DNA of 7,114 bases from CAYGZL01 sp964354345 (GCA_964354345.1 CAYGZL010000056.1:1-7114), one strand, 5' to 3'; counted from the stretch's first letter, positions 1-6,944 are shown. Notes: a model not told the origin generated them from the sequence alone. Program-made: numbers and translations.

Positions 1-50
1 CCCAAGTGGATGGTTTTTCGTGATTAAAGTGGTCGGTTTTTCGCTTGACA
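1..50. mobile_element. Probable terminal end of an IS21-family insertion sequence
   Basis: Read on the minus strand from base 50, the segment begins TGTCAAGCGAAAAACC, that is, a TG...CA-type terminus. It is followed by two tandem copies of a short motif (CGAAAAACC..CCACTT). Tandem motifs inside TG/CA ends are typical of IS21-family elements, where they are taken to be transposase-binding sites. The element body would lie to the left, outside the window, so no istA or istB gene is seen. A target duplication cannot be checked because the other end is missing. The outer boundary at base 50 is inferred from the CA dinucleotide and from the change to AT-rich, non-repetitive sequence after it. Confidence 0.6.
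4..43. repeat. Two direct copies of a 17-bp motif within the IS end
   Basis: Bases 4-20 (AAGTGGATGGTTTTTCG) and 27-43 (AAGTGGTCGGTTTTTCG) are identical except for two adjacent bases. Their starts are 23 bases apart, about two helical turns, so a protein could bind both on the same face of the DNA. This spacing and sequence fit internal transposase-binding repeats of an IS21-like end. More copies may lie left of the window. Confidence 0.75.
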
Positions 51-374
51 AATACATAAATATTGACACTAATAGGCAATATTCTTACAGATGTATCAAA
101 ATTCTTCCCCTGCAAAGTTTCGAGTGTAGCGGAGAAGGATCTATTCTGTAAAACTCCCAGTGATCTAATTAATGAATGCGTCAAAAATGTACTCAAACTA
201 TCACTGGTCAGTATAAGGTGAATATCAGGGAGTTTCAAACATTTTGCGATTTGAAATTATCTGGCCATGCAAACATGATGGACAATTTATTAAAAACACT
301 TTGAGAAGTTATCCAAACCTGTAACCAGCATGTTACTTGCATTCTCGGAACACATGTGCTAAATTACTGGCGTC
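51..374. other. AT-rich intergenic stretch with no gene
   Basis: I see no open reading frame with a ribosome binding site and no RNA fold of note. A second TTGACA at 63-68 follows the TTGACA that ends the insertion element at 45-50, so weak outward promoters are possible, but no good -10 box is placed correctly for either. A 7-bp perfect inverted repeat (TTTCAAA 233-239, TTTGAAA 250-256, loop of 10) is present; it is AT-only apart from one C-G pair and could be chance. The base composition is clearly lower in GC than the rest of the window. Confidence 0.5.
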
Positions 375-624
375 ATGATCCTATTGAACCGTATTGCCTC
401 CGCAGATAAATTGAACCGATGGTATTTGGTCTCTGTCCAATCCACGCTTTTTTTATCCCTGTGCAGTAATCATTGCCTGGGGACGGCGGGATAACGACTT
501 TCAGCAGTGGCGAGCCATTCCGGTAGAGACTCCTGCCCAGGCGCAAGAACTCGCCAACCGAATTGTGAAGAACAAACTCCAGCGGGGATACCAAATCTAC
601 CCCCTTCCCAATCAAGAAGTCTGA
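375..624 (+). pseudogene. Small stand-alone WGR-domain protein, broken by a 1-base frameshift
   Basis: WGR domains are about 80-residue modules named for a Trp-Gly-Arg motif, known from PARPs and from short bacterial proteins, and thought to bind nucleic acid. Reading from ATG 375 gives an N-terminus with the family pattern (LNR near the start, then RWYLVSVQSTLF), but the frame ends at TAA 492-494. The next frame, from about base 455, continues the same domain: IIAWGRRD, then Q-W, a helix rich in Ala/Glu/Lys, and the closing RGY, to TGA 622-624. Removing one T from the T7 run at 448-454 joins both halves into 82 residues, the usual length of single-domain WGR proteins. No good ribosome binding site precedes ATG 375. 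The end lies 2 bases from the end of the convergent ATPase gene. A homopolymer sequencing error would look the same. Confidence 0.7.
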
Positions 625-626
625 CG

Positions 627-1859
627 CTACTTACGCCAGCAAAAAATGGACAACCGCCCGCGATCTATATGCTCAATCGCGGGGTGTTCGGACATCATCT
701 CGTATAGGAGCGTACGAGAGCGAGTGGCCTTCAGACGCGTCATCTGGCAGATTTCGGGATTGCTGATCCCCTCGTCACCCTCTTCAGCCCGCTGTTTCAG
801 GATGTGCAGCACCCGTTCCTTGAGTTTTTCTCGATACCACCTGCGCTGCCGTTTCAACAATCGTTCATCGTAAATGAGATCATACATCTCGCGGCGCAGC
901 GCCCAGGCTGCTTCCTGGCCGGTCAGCATGTGCTGCAAATAGCCGCGTCCACGCTCCATTTCTTCCAGGAGAGACAGGGCAGATGGCACATCCACCTGGC
1001 AAACTTGGACGATGATTTCTTCGTCAATTTCGGGCTGCTGTAAGGCAGCGTGAAGCGTCAGTAAGATTTCCAGGGGCATGGGGCGGCCTTCCTGGATTTC
1101 TTTCTCGACAAACAGGCGAAAGCGCGCCACTGTGCCCCCGCCAATGAAGCTGATCTGGATCTGGTTTTCTTCCGGATCAAATTCTGGCGGTTGAAATCCG
1201 TTGCCCAGCAGTTCCCGATACATGCACTGCATGCCAGTTTCCACCTGGTTGGCCAGTCCCAGCCGGGTGTTGCGCCTGGCCTCGCGCTGGCGAAAAACAT
1301 TCTCGAGCGTAATGCCTGCCGGCATGTTCCCAGGGTTGGTGAACGTGATACGTGCAGCTTTCTGGTAGACCTGGATTGGGGTGCCAAGGGAGTAATTGGC
1401 ATGACAAAAAGAGTTCAAGAGGGCGGCCTGCAATGCCGGCTCAGGATATGGGCGGTGTTCAAATGCTTCGAGGCCAGGGGGCATAATCAGTACCGACGCG
1501 CCTGAGCGGATACGTGCCAGTAAGCGCGCCAGGGCGACCGGCAGGGGATCATCACTCTCGATGCGTTCTAGCTTTCGCCCTTCTCCCCAACGATATTCAT
1601 ACGTCCACTTGTATTCAGGAAAATACCGGCCTAACCCTCGCTCGCTGCCGACCAACAGCAGAGCTTCACGAGCCAGACTATGGGATGACAACAGGCCCAG
1701 CTCAGCTAACAGGCCAGGGATTTCAAGAGCAAGCAGATCCTGCAGCGCGCCGGCATCCCTGGCCATTCGGCGCAGCTGCTCCAACGCAACGGCGCTGAGC
1801 AAAGGTTCTGGGTTACCCGGGATCCAGGCAAGAGATTCGTTTAAATCATCATCGGTCAT
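627..1859 (-). CDS. GHKL-type ATP-binding protein (RecG-C-terminal-like / HATPase_c_4 family), without AlbA_2 domain
   Basis: The product has 410 residues. Residues about 55-120 resemble the linker that follows the AlbA_2 (Schlafen-like) domain in this family (LLLVGSERGLGRYFP). Residues 138-200 carry the HATPase_c_4 signatures: LLNSFCHANYS (147-157, with N149, H153 and Y156), the NPG turn at 175-177, and RRN at 195-197. The usual pattern is E-A-L-x-N, but here Ala145 replaces the Glu, so ATP hydrolysis may be impaired. About residues 245-305 and 346-408 look like winged-helix segments. Relatives are annotated as putative transcriptional regulators or ATP-dependent helicases, although they are not helicases. 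The normal ~120-residue AlbA_2 domain is missing, and an in-frame TGA lies shortly upstream, so the domain is not simply out of frame. The start at 1859 (MTDDDL) is preferred over the Met at 1892 because it has AGGAAAG 7 bases upstream, while the promoter would start transcription almost on top of 1892. The gene is intact, unlike its neighbours. Confidence 0.75.
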   Translation of the reverse strand: MTDDDLNESLAWIPGNPEPLLSAVALEQLRRMARDAGALQDLLALEIPGLLAELGLLSSHSLAREALLLVGSERGLGRYFPEYKWTYEYRWGEGRKLERIESDDPLPVALARLLARIRSGASVLIMPPGLEAFEHRPYPEPALQAALLNSFCHANYSLGTPIQVYQKAARITFTNPGNMPAGITLENVFRQREARRNTRLGLANQVETGMQCMYRELLGNGFQPPEFDPEENQIQISFIGGGTVARFRLFVEKEIQEGRPMPLEILLTLHAALQQPEIDEEIIVQVCQVDVPSALSLLEEMERGRGYLQHMLTGQEAAWALRREMYDLIYDERLLKRQRRWYREKLKERVLHILKQRAEEGDEGISNPEICQMTRLKATRSRTLLYEMMSEHPAIEHIDRGRLSIFCWRK

Positions 1860-1866
1860 GCGCGTT

Positions 1867-1873
1867 CTTTCCT
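1867..1873 (-). promoter_or_regulatory. Ribosome binding site that sets the start of the ATPase gene at 1859
   Basis: On the minus strand AGGAAAG lies 7 bases before ATG 1859-1857. The upstream in-frame ATG at 1892-1890 has no comparable site at a suitable distance. The shorter product also begins where homology to the family linker becomes plausible. Confidence 0.6.
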
Positions 1874-1902
1874 GAAATTCACTTACCAACATCAGGCAGT
1901 TT

Positions 1903-1932
1903 ATCTTACCTGACGTGCGGAGGGCCTGTCAA
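1903..1932 (-). promoter_or_regulatory. Sigma-70-type promoter for the ATPase gene
   Basis: On the minus strand a perfect TTGACA (1932-1927) is followed by an 18-base spacer and TAAGAT (1908-1903), 4 of 6 matches to the -10 consensus. Transcription would begin near 1896, giving a leader of about 37 bases to ATG 1859. The promoter lies between the tRNA terminator and the gene, so the gene is probably transcribed on its own. No operator-like repeat is seen over it. Confidence 0.5.
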
Positions 1933-1946
1933 TCGGTTTATCGCCT

Positions 1947-1980
1947 AAAAACGCACAAACCCGCTTGTTTCAGCGGGTTT
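1947..1980 (-). terminator. Rho-independent terminator of the tRNA-Ser transcript
   Basis: A perfect 9-bp stem (AAACCCGCT at 1957-1965 with AGCGGGTTT at 1972-1980, loop of 6) is followed, on the minus strand, by TGTGCG and then five T (1951-1947). It sits 17 bases past the tRNA 3' end and separates the tRNA from the ATPase gene. The stem is symmetrical, but only the minus-strand side has both a gene ending just before it and a T-run close behind. Confidence 0.75.
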
Positions 1981-1997
1981 GCGATAGTTGCATCGTG

Positions 1998-2087
1998 CGG
2001 GAAGGCAGGGATTCGAACCCTGGATCGGACTTTACATCCGACACTCACTTAGCAGGCGAGCCCAATCAGCCACTCTGGCACCTTCCC
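1998..2087 (-). tRNA. tRNA-Ser (anticodon GCU)
   Basis: The 90-base gene folds as a class II tRNA. The acceptor stem pairs GGGAAGG with CCTTCCC, with discriminator G. The anticodon stem CTCGC/GTGAG encloses the loop CTGCTAA, so the anticodon is GCT, reading AGC and AGU serine codons. The long variable arm has a TCGGA/TCCGA stem, as expected for serine, and the T arm is CAGGG-TTCGAAT-CCCTG. The 3' CCA is not encoded and must be added after transcription. The gene is flanked by its own promoter (2142-2170) and terminator (1947-1980). tRNA genes are common integration sites, but I find no repeated 3' end of this gene elsewhere in the window. Confidence 0.97.
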
Positions 2088-2141
2088 ATTTGCTGTCCGC
2101 CAGAATCCCTTATAAAGGGCTCCTTGCGATCTAGCGGAAAA

Positions 2142-2170
2142 ATTCTACCACACATGAAGATAGGGTGCAA
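2142..2170 (-). promoter_or_regulatory. Sigma-70-type promoter for tRNA-Ser
   Basis: On the minus strand TTGCAC (2170-2165) is separated by exactly 17 bases from TAGAAT (2147-2142), which matches the -10 consensus at 5 of 6 positions. It lies about 55 bases upstream of the mature tRNA 5' end, leaving a leader for RNase P to remove. The leader contains a CCCTT-ATA-AAGGG inverted repeat at 2108-2120 of unknown meaning. Confidence 0.5.
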
Positions 2171-2268
2171 CTATTTGATGTAACTCGATTCGGAACTGGT
2201 GGAATTTCGATTATCAAAACGTCTCTACAAAGCGACGGTTCGTCCCGCTCTCTGACGCCCATGTAATA

Positions 2269-2274
2269 GATAAT
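2269..2274 (+). promoter_or_regulatory. Possible -10 box for a leaderless XRE-gene transcript
   Basis: GATAAT (5 of 6 matches to TATAAT) ends 7 bases before ATG 2282, so transcription would start at or next to the start codon. No Shine-Dalgarno sequence precedes this ATG, which agrees with a leaderless mRNA. No convincing -35 box is found at 16-18 bases upstream, so this is tentative. Confidence 0.3.
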
Positions 2275-2281
2275 CCTGAAC

Positions 2282-2605
2282 ATGGCTGACGATAATATTC
2301 TTGGAGATTGGCTGATCGAACAGTTGGAGGCGCTTGGTTTATCACAGGCTGAATTTGCCCGCAATACCGGTGTACACAAGTCGGTGATCAATAAGATATG
2401 CTGTCGCCTGGTCGTGAAGCCGGATATTACAACGTATGCTGCCATTGTAAAAGCCCTGGACATGCCGCTTGTTACTGTTCTTCGTAAAGCAGGTTTCGTA
2501 CCGCCCAATCTGGAATTGCCCGAACTGGATGATTTTGTTCATGTCATACGAAAAATGAGCCCAAAACAGCGGGTATTGGATTGGATTTATTGCGAACCGT
2601 ATTAG
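2282..2605 (+). CDS. XRE-family (Cro/cI-like) helix-turn-helix regulator
   Basis: The 107-residue product is a small DNA-binding regulator. Residues about 6-72 form an HTH_3-type five-helix domain: WLIEQLEALGLSQAEFARNTG gives helices 1 and 2 (helix 2 about 21-28), and VHKSVINKI (31-39) the recognition helix. The rest of the domain ends LRKAGFVPP, a pattern common to short XRE proteins of this type. The C-terminal 35 residues, with a short amphipathic segment (DDFVHVIRKMSPKQR), may mediate dimerisation. No Shine-Dalgarno sequence precedes the start. No toxin or phage gene is adjacent, so an antitoxin or phage-repressor role is not supported. The gene lies 88 bases upstream of, and in the same direction as, the large broken regulator and may once have shared a transcript with it. 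The target is unknown. Confidence 0.85.
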   Translation: MADDNILGDWLIEQLEALGLSQAEFARNTGVHKSVINKICCRLVVKPDITTYAAIVKALDMPLVTVLRKAGFVPPNLELPELDDFVHVIRKMSPKQRVLDWIYCEPY

Positions 2606-2693
2606 AGTCTGGAAGCCAACGCAAGAGTGCCGATCGGGGATGATTTAACAGAAAGGGCTACGGGGCTTATCCTTTACTGGTATACCGTTATCC

Positions 2694-5600
2694 ATAACCT
2701 TACCTGCCATCACCCGACCGCGCCGGCGGGCTGAAATTCTCACTCGCAATCGGCTGCTCTACCTGCTGTACGATCTACTGGAACGAAAGCTGATCCTGGC
2801 AATTGCGCCGGCTGGTTACGGGAAAACTGCCCTCCTGATTGATTTCACTCATCAAAAGGATGTCTCGGCCTGCTGGTACAGCATCGATCAGCACGACCAC
2901 GACCTCAGACGGTTCCTGGCGCACTTCATCGCGTCTATTGCCATGGCGTATCCGGCTTTCGGAACCAATTCAAACGCGGCTCTGCAGCGGTTGAACAAGC
3001 CCGGGGAAGACATCGAAGCGCTTATCACTGTTATCGTGAACGAGTTGTTTGAACAGATTGAGGAACACTTCGTCGTCGTGCTTGACGATTTCCACCACAT
3101 CGGCGACCATCCGGCCATTGCAGGCTTTATAAGTCGGTTTGTCAGCCGTGGGCGAGAACTGCCACCTGATCATTGCTTCTCGCCAGGAACCAGGCCTGCC
3201 TGAATTGGAGCTACTGGTTTCGCATGGCCAGGCAGGTCGGATCAACTTACACGATCTCGCCTTTACCTCCATAGAAATCCAGGCGTTGGCGCAGTAGCAG
3301 CACCGGCAGATTTCCAGCGACCAGGCGGCGACTATTGTAGAACGAACCGAAGGCTGGATTACCGGGATATTGCTAACGCCGTCTTCAACAGGTTCTGCCG
3401 CCAGCGTCTTTCTTCCGGGCATCCAGGCCAGCGAAACAGGTATCTCCACGTATTGGAATTTACTGCTCGACCGGCAGCCGAAATATGTACGGGATTTTTT
3501 GCTCTACTCAGCCGTACTGGATGAATTCAATGCCGACCTTTGCGCGGCTGTGCTGCCACAATCCCTGCTCCCTGCCGAAACCAGTTGGGGGAGGCTGGTG
3601 GAAAAGATTCTCAAGGATAACCTGTTTGTACTGCCGGTGGGTGAAGATGGCGCCTGGCTGCGTTATCATAGCCTGTTCAAGGATTACCTGCAAGATCGCC
3701 TTGAGTGTGAGCATCCTGGCTCGGAACAGAAGATATTGAAGCAGGTCATCCAGGTATATCGCACGCGCAACAATTGGGAGCGGGCTTACCATACGGCTCG
3801 CCGATTGGGGGATCAAGACATCCTCCTGGATGTTATCGAACAGGCCGGCCCAACCTTGCTGAGATACGAGCGCATCAACACCGTCACCGAGTGGCTGGAG
3901 AACGTCCTGCCCAAAACGCTTGCCGCACACCCTGGATTAGTCTCGCTGCAAGGCGTAACCGCCTTGATGGGTGGCCAAACCCGGCGAGGCATTGAACTGC
4001 TCAGCCAGGCTGAAGCAGCGTTGCGAGTCGCCCGGGATCGCAAACGCCTGGCGCGCACGCTTGCCCGGCGCTCAACGGGTCATTGTTTTGTGAGCGATTA
4101 CCAGAAAGGGCTGGATGACGCCGATGAAGCCCTGGCAATTGTAGGGAACGAGAGCGATTTACAAAGCACTCGGGCGCTGGCTCTGCGGGCACGCGGTGTT
4201 TGCCTGCACAGTATGGATCGGACAACCGAAGGGTTGCAAAACATTGAGCACGCATTGGACATCTTTCAATCTCTGGAGGACATCCCGAACGCAGCCACCA
4301 CATACCAGGAATTGGAAATTATTCATCGTTCAACCGGCGATCTGGAAGCGGCTCATGCAGCCTACTCGAAAGCCGAGGCTTTCTGGCGGACCGAGAATAA
4401 TCCTTATCGCTTGGCCGATCTGTTCAACAACATGGGCGTGTTCTATCACCACCTGGGTGATTATGAACTGGCCGCCACGACTCTCAACGAAGGCTTGAAA
4501 TATGCTCGCCTGGCAGGCTTTGCACGCATGGAAGCCTTTATCCTGGCCAGCCTGGGGGATTTGTACGCCGATCTCCTGGCTGGTGAAGATGCCGAAAAGA
4601 TGTTCGAGAAAGCCTGGGAGATCGCCCAACGCATCGAAAACCGGTTCTTGTGTTTCTATATTCCCTGCGCCCTGGCCTGCCTGGCGTAGCGGCGAAATGG
4701 GTGGCGCGAGCGCGCTACCTGCACGAGCAGGCAGCCAGGTTCGTTGAACCTCATTCGCACTATGGGCCGGGTTTGCTCGCCATGCAAGCCGGTCGCCTAG
4801 CCCTGGCAGAAGAGCGGTTGAAAGATGCTCTCGATAGTTTTATCCAGGCGCTTGAGCATTTCCGGGCCGGAAAGCTAAAAATCGAAGAGATCAAAGCGCA
4901 TTGCTACTGCGCCCTGGCCTTATATACTGCCGGCGACGTGAAATCCAGCCTGGCACACCTGAAACAGGCACTCTTCCTGGCACCGCCTGCGAAGCTGTAT
5001 ATTGTGCTTCTCGACGCTGGCCGCAGCGTCAAACCGGTGCTCGAATATGCGGTACGCGACCTGGAACTGGGCAGCAAATCGGCCAATATCCTCGAACGGC
5101 TGCGCAATTTCGAGGCATCCCTGCCGGAAATACGGCGCAAGCTGCGCAAGAATATTACCAAATCCCTGGTGGCCAAACCCAATCTGCGCATTCGCTCCCT
5201 GGGTGGTGTACACATCAGCCTCAATGGCCAGGAATTTGATAGTAATGCCTGGCAATCACGCGTGCAGCGCGACCTGTTCTTTTACTTACTGCGCCTCAAG
5301 CATGGTGAAACCAGAGAGCGATTGCTGGATGTGTTCTGGAGCAACTCCGAGAGTCACGGGAGCCAACTTACCAATGTGGTCTATAAAATCCGCCGCCTGT
5401 TGGGTGACGATATTATCCTGTACCAGGATGGACGTTATCTGTTCAATCGAGCCCTGGATTACGAATACGATGTGGAAGAATTACAGGCCCTGGCCGTCGC
5501 AGTAAAGCATGAAGCCAATCCCGCGAAGCGATTGGAACTTAGCGAACAGATAATCCACCTTTACCGGGGAGATTTTCTGCCAGAGGCGGAAGGAATCTGG

Positions 5601-5897
5601 GTTACCGGGGAACGCGGCCATCTTCACCAGCTATACCTTGCTGCCATACTTGAAGTGGCAGAGTACCACATATGCGCGGGGGATTACGCCACCAGCATGA
5701 AATACTGTTGGCAGGGCATCGAGCGCGATCCATGCCACGAGGAGGCATATCGCCTGGCAATGCGGGCCGCTTTTGCGTCAGGGAACCGGGGAATGGTTGA
5801 CCAGCACTATCAGATGTGCAAACGCATGTTGGCAGAACGTTGCAATGCGGCGCCATCCCCAGAAACATACCAGCTTTACCGCCAACTGACACAATAA
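2694..5897 (+). pseudogene. Large MalT-like/BTAD transcriptional activator (NTPase-TPR-winged helix-BTAD), decayed
   Basis: Joined across the lesions, this is a ~1,065-residue STAND-type regulator. From the N-terminus it has PAITRPRRRAEIL; a Walker A motif APAGYGKT (2805-2828); a Walker B VVVLDD (3072-3089); a helical middle with TPR-like repeats (about 3700-5150); an OmpR-like winged helix from about 5178 (LRIRSLGGVHISLNG); and a BTAD domain from about 5470 to the end. Such proteins bind a signal, hydrolyse ATP and activate promoters. Lesions: no start codon in the open frame from 2649 (the likely MTLPAIT start reads ATA at 2694, perhaps ATG mutated); a frame change at about 3147-3150, after FVSR; an in-frame TAG at 3295-3297 (CAG TAG CAG, probably once CAG); and TAG 4687-4689 with a second frame change between 4687 and 4701. 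An inserted TA at 4687-4688 would explain the last stop and shift together. Open frames within the remnant (2943-3203, 3370-4689, 4650-5897) lack convincing starts. Both ends are otherwise full length, so decay looks recent. Sequencing errors could explain some lesions. Confidence 0.88.
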
Positions 5898-5915
5898 ACG
5901 CCAGATAGCCAACAT

Positions 5916-5951
5916 ACAGCCAGCCTTGTCACCGGGCTGGCTGTTTTTTTT
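5916..5951 (+). terminator. Strong rho-independent terminator after the large regulator
   Basis: A perfect 10-bp GC-rich stem (ACAGCCAGCC at 5916-5925 with GGCTGGCTGT at 5935-5944, loop of 9) runs into eight T (5944-5951). It starts 18 bases after the stop codon of the broken regulator and isolates the DUF5317 operon that follows. The 227 bases from 5952 to 6178 hold no gene that I can support; I see only a short CAGGC/GCCTG hairpin (6035-6049) and no clear promoter. Confidence 0.92.
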
Positions 5952-6178
5952 GATTCCTGGCCGATTTCTAATTAGCCGGCGAATGGGGGAGCGAGTGGGT
6001 TGGAGAGTGCAGGTTGGGACAATCGCCGCCAATGCAGGCACACGGCCTGTAAATCCCAATCTCGTGAGGTGGCAAATGAACCCCTTTCACCAATCAAACA
6101 ATTCAAGAGTCAGCAATAGCGACAGCCAGGCGCGCCGAAGAATCGCCAGAATCAGGCGGGAGTGTAGGAGGGTAAACC

Positions 6179-6724
6179 ATGCCCCTGGTTGTTGCGGCGC
6201 TCTGCGGTGTGATTGCCAGTTTCCTGCGCGCAACCGCCCATCGGCAGCGGATGTCCATGCCGCGTATTCGCTGGGTATGGCTGCTCATCCCGACCGTTGC
6301 AGCAACCTGGGCAACAAACCACTTGTCTATCACTCCACTTGCCATAACAACCCTGGCTCTTTCCCAGGCGCTGCTGCTGGTATTCGCCTGGGTCAACCGC
6401 CGCCAGCCTGGAATGTGGCTGCTCGGCGCAGGCCTGGCGCTCAACCTGTTGGTCATCGCCCTGAATGGCGGTTTCATGCCGATCAGTCCAGAGACTCTCC
6501 TGGCAATAGGCATACAGCCTGACCACTGGGCTGTCGGCCAGCGCCTGGGATTGAGCAAGGATCTGGTTCGATCTATTTCAGATACACATTTCTGGTTCTT
6601 ATCGGACTGGCTGCTTTCTCCAGCCTGGTACCCACAAAAGGGCGCTTTCAGCATCGGCGATATGTGCGCCGGCGCTGGCGTTTTCTGGGTGTTGTGGGCG
6701 GCAGCCGGCCCCCAAAAGAAATAA
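6179..6724 (+). CDS. DUF5317-like integral membrane protein
   Basis: The 181-residue product has about five hydrophobic segments: roughly 2-16, 32-47, 52-72, 79-95 and 157-175. Between the last two lies a soluble loop with features I associate with DUF5317 proteins: NGGFMPIS at 96-103, GQRLGLSKD at 120-128, LSDWLL at 141-146 and FSIGD at 157-161. The function of the family is unknown, and the loop residues N96, P101, D142 and D161 would be the ones to compare. The start is well supported: AGGAGG (6166-6171) lies 7 bases before ATG 6179. The gene is 23 bases upstream of a small co-directional gene and follows a strong terminator, so it probably opens a new operon. No promoter is obvious in the 227-base gap. 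Confidence 0.75.
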   Translation: MPLVVAALCGVIASFLRATAHRQRMSMPRIRWVWLLIPTVAATWATNHLSITPLAITTLALSQALLLVFAWVNRRQPGMWLLGAGLALNLLVIALNGGFMPISPETLLAIGIQPDHWAVGQRLGLSKDLVRSISDTHFWFLSDWLLSPAWYPQKGAFSIGDMCAGAGVFWVLWAAAGPQKK

Positions 6725-6747
6725 TTCTCACAACCGGAGAAAACATC

Positions 6748-6879
6748 ATGACACAAGCAGAAAACGAAATCATCGAAGCTTTCAAGCGTGAACTCGCTTT
6801 GGCTCTGCGCCATATCACCGGCCGCAAAATTGATTTGTTCCCAGAAGAACTGCCGACCGAAGTCCAGGAAGAAGGTTAA
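6748..6879 (+). CDS. 43-residue acidic small protein, unrecognised
   Basis: ATG 6748 has GGAG 8 bases upstream (6736-6739) and follows the DUF5317-like gene by 23 bases, so translation as part of that operon is plausible. A longer reading of the frame from 6664 would overlap that gene, and only the 6748 start has a ribosome binding site. Residues about 5-24 should form one amphipathic helix (AENEIIEAFKRELALALRHI), followed by a polar, Glu-rich tail with two Pro (LFPEELPTE). There is no signal peptide, membrane segment, Cys or metal motif. Beyond the TAA the same frame stays open for 22 charged codons (SVKTVDEKTDKT...) to a TGA that overlaps the next start codon; see findings. I do not recognise a family. 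Confidence 0.6.
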   Translation: MTQAENEIIEAFKRELALALRHITGRKIDLFPEELPTEVQEEG

Positions 6880-6944
6880 TCGGTAAAGACAGTAGACGAA
6901 AAAACCGACAAGACAAACGGCAACCCAGATCAGGAAAAGCAAGG

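Noticed and set aside
373..615. An 80-codon minus-strand frame over the WGR region
   Set aside because: It is the antisense shadow of the WGR gene, whose two plus-strand halves match a known domain; this product resembles nothing.
2131..2508. A 125-codon minus-strand frame
   Set aside because: It overlaps the tRNA promoter region and the XRE gene in antisense, with no ribosome binding site or recognisable domain.
3295..4689. Amber (TAG) recoding as an explanation for the in-frame stops of the large regulator
   Set aside because: The gene also has two frame changes and no start codon, and the intact minus-strand gene uses TAG (627-629) as its normal stop.
3370..4689. A separate gene starting at 3370
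   Set aside because: The apparent start is a TTG inside the continuous domain (GILLTPSS) with no ribosome binding site; it is simply the reading frame reopening after the amber codon at 3295.
3147..4701. Programmed ribosomal frameshifting in the large regulator
   Set aside because: No slippery heptamer with a downstream fold is evident at either site, and the shifts are accompanied by stop codons typical of decay.
5926..6522. A 198-codon plus-strand frame starting inside the terminator
   Set aside because: It begins in the terminator hairpin, overlaps the DUF5317-like gene in another frame, and its low-complexity Arg/Pro content is typical of an off-frame reading.
6103..6942. A 279-codon open frame on the minus strand with a hydrophobic N-terminus
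   Set aside because: It is antisense to three plus-strand genes with ribosome binding sites and family features; its apparent membrane segment is the complement of Lys/Asp-rich coding and spacer sequence.
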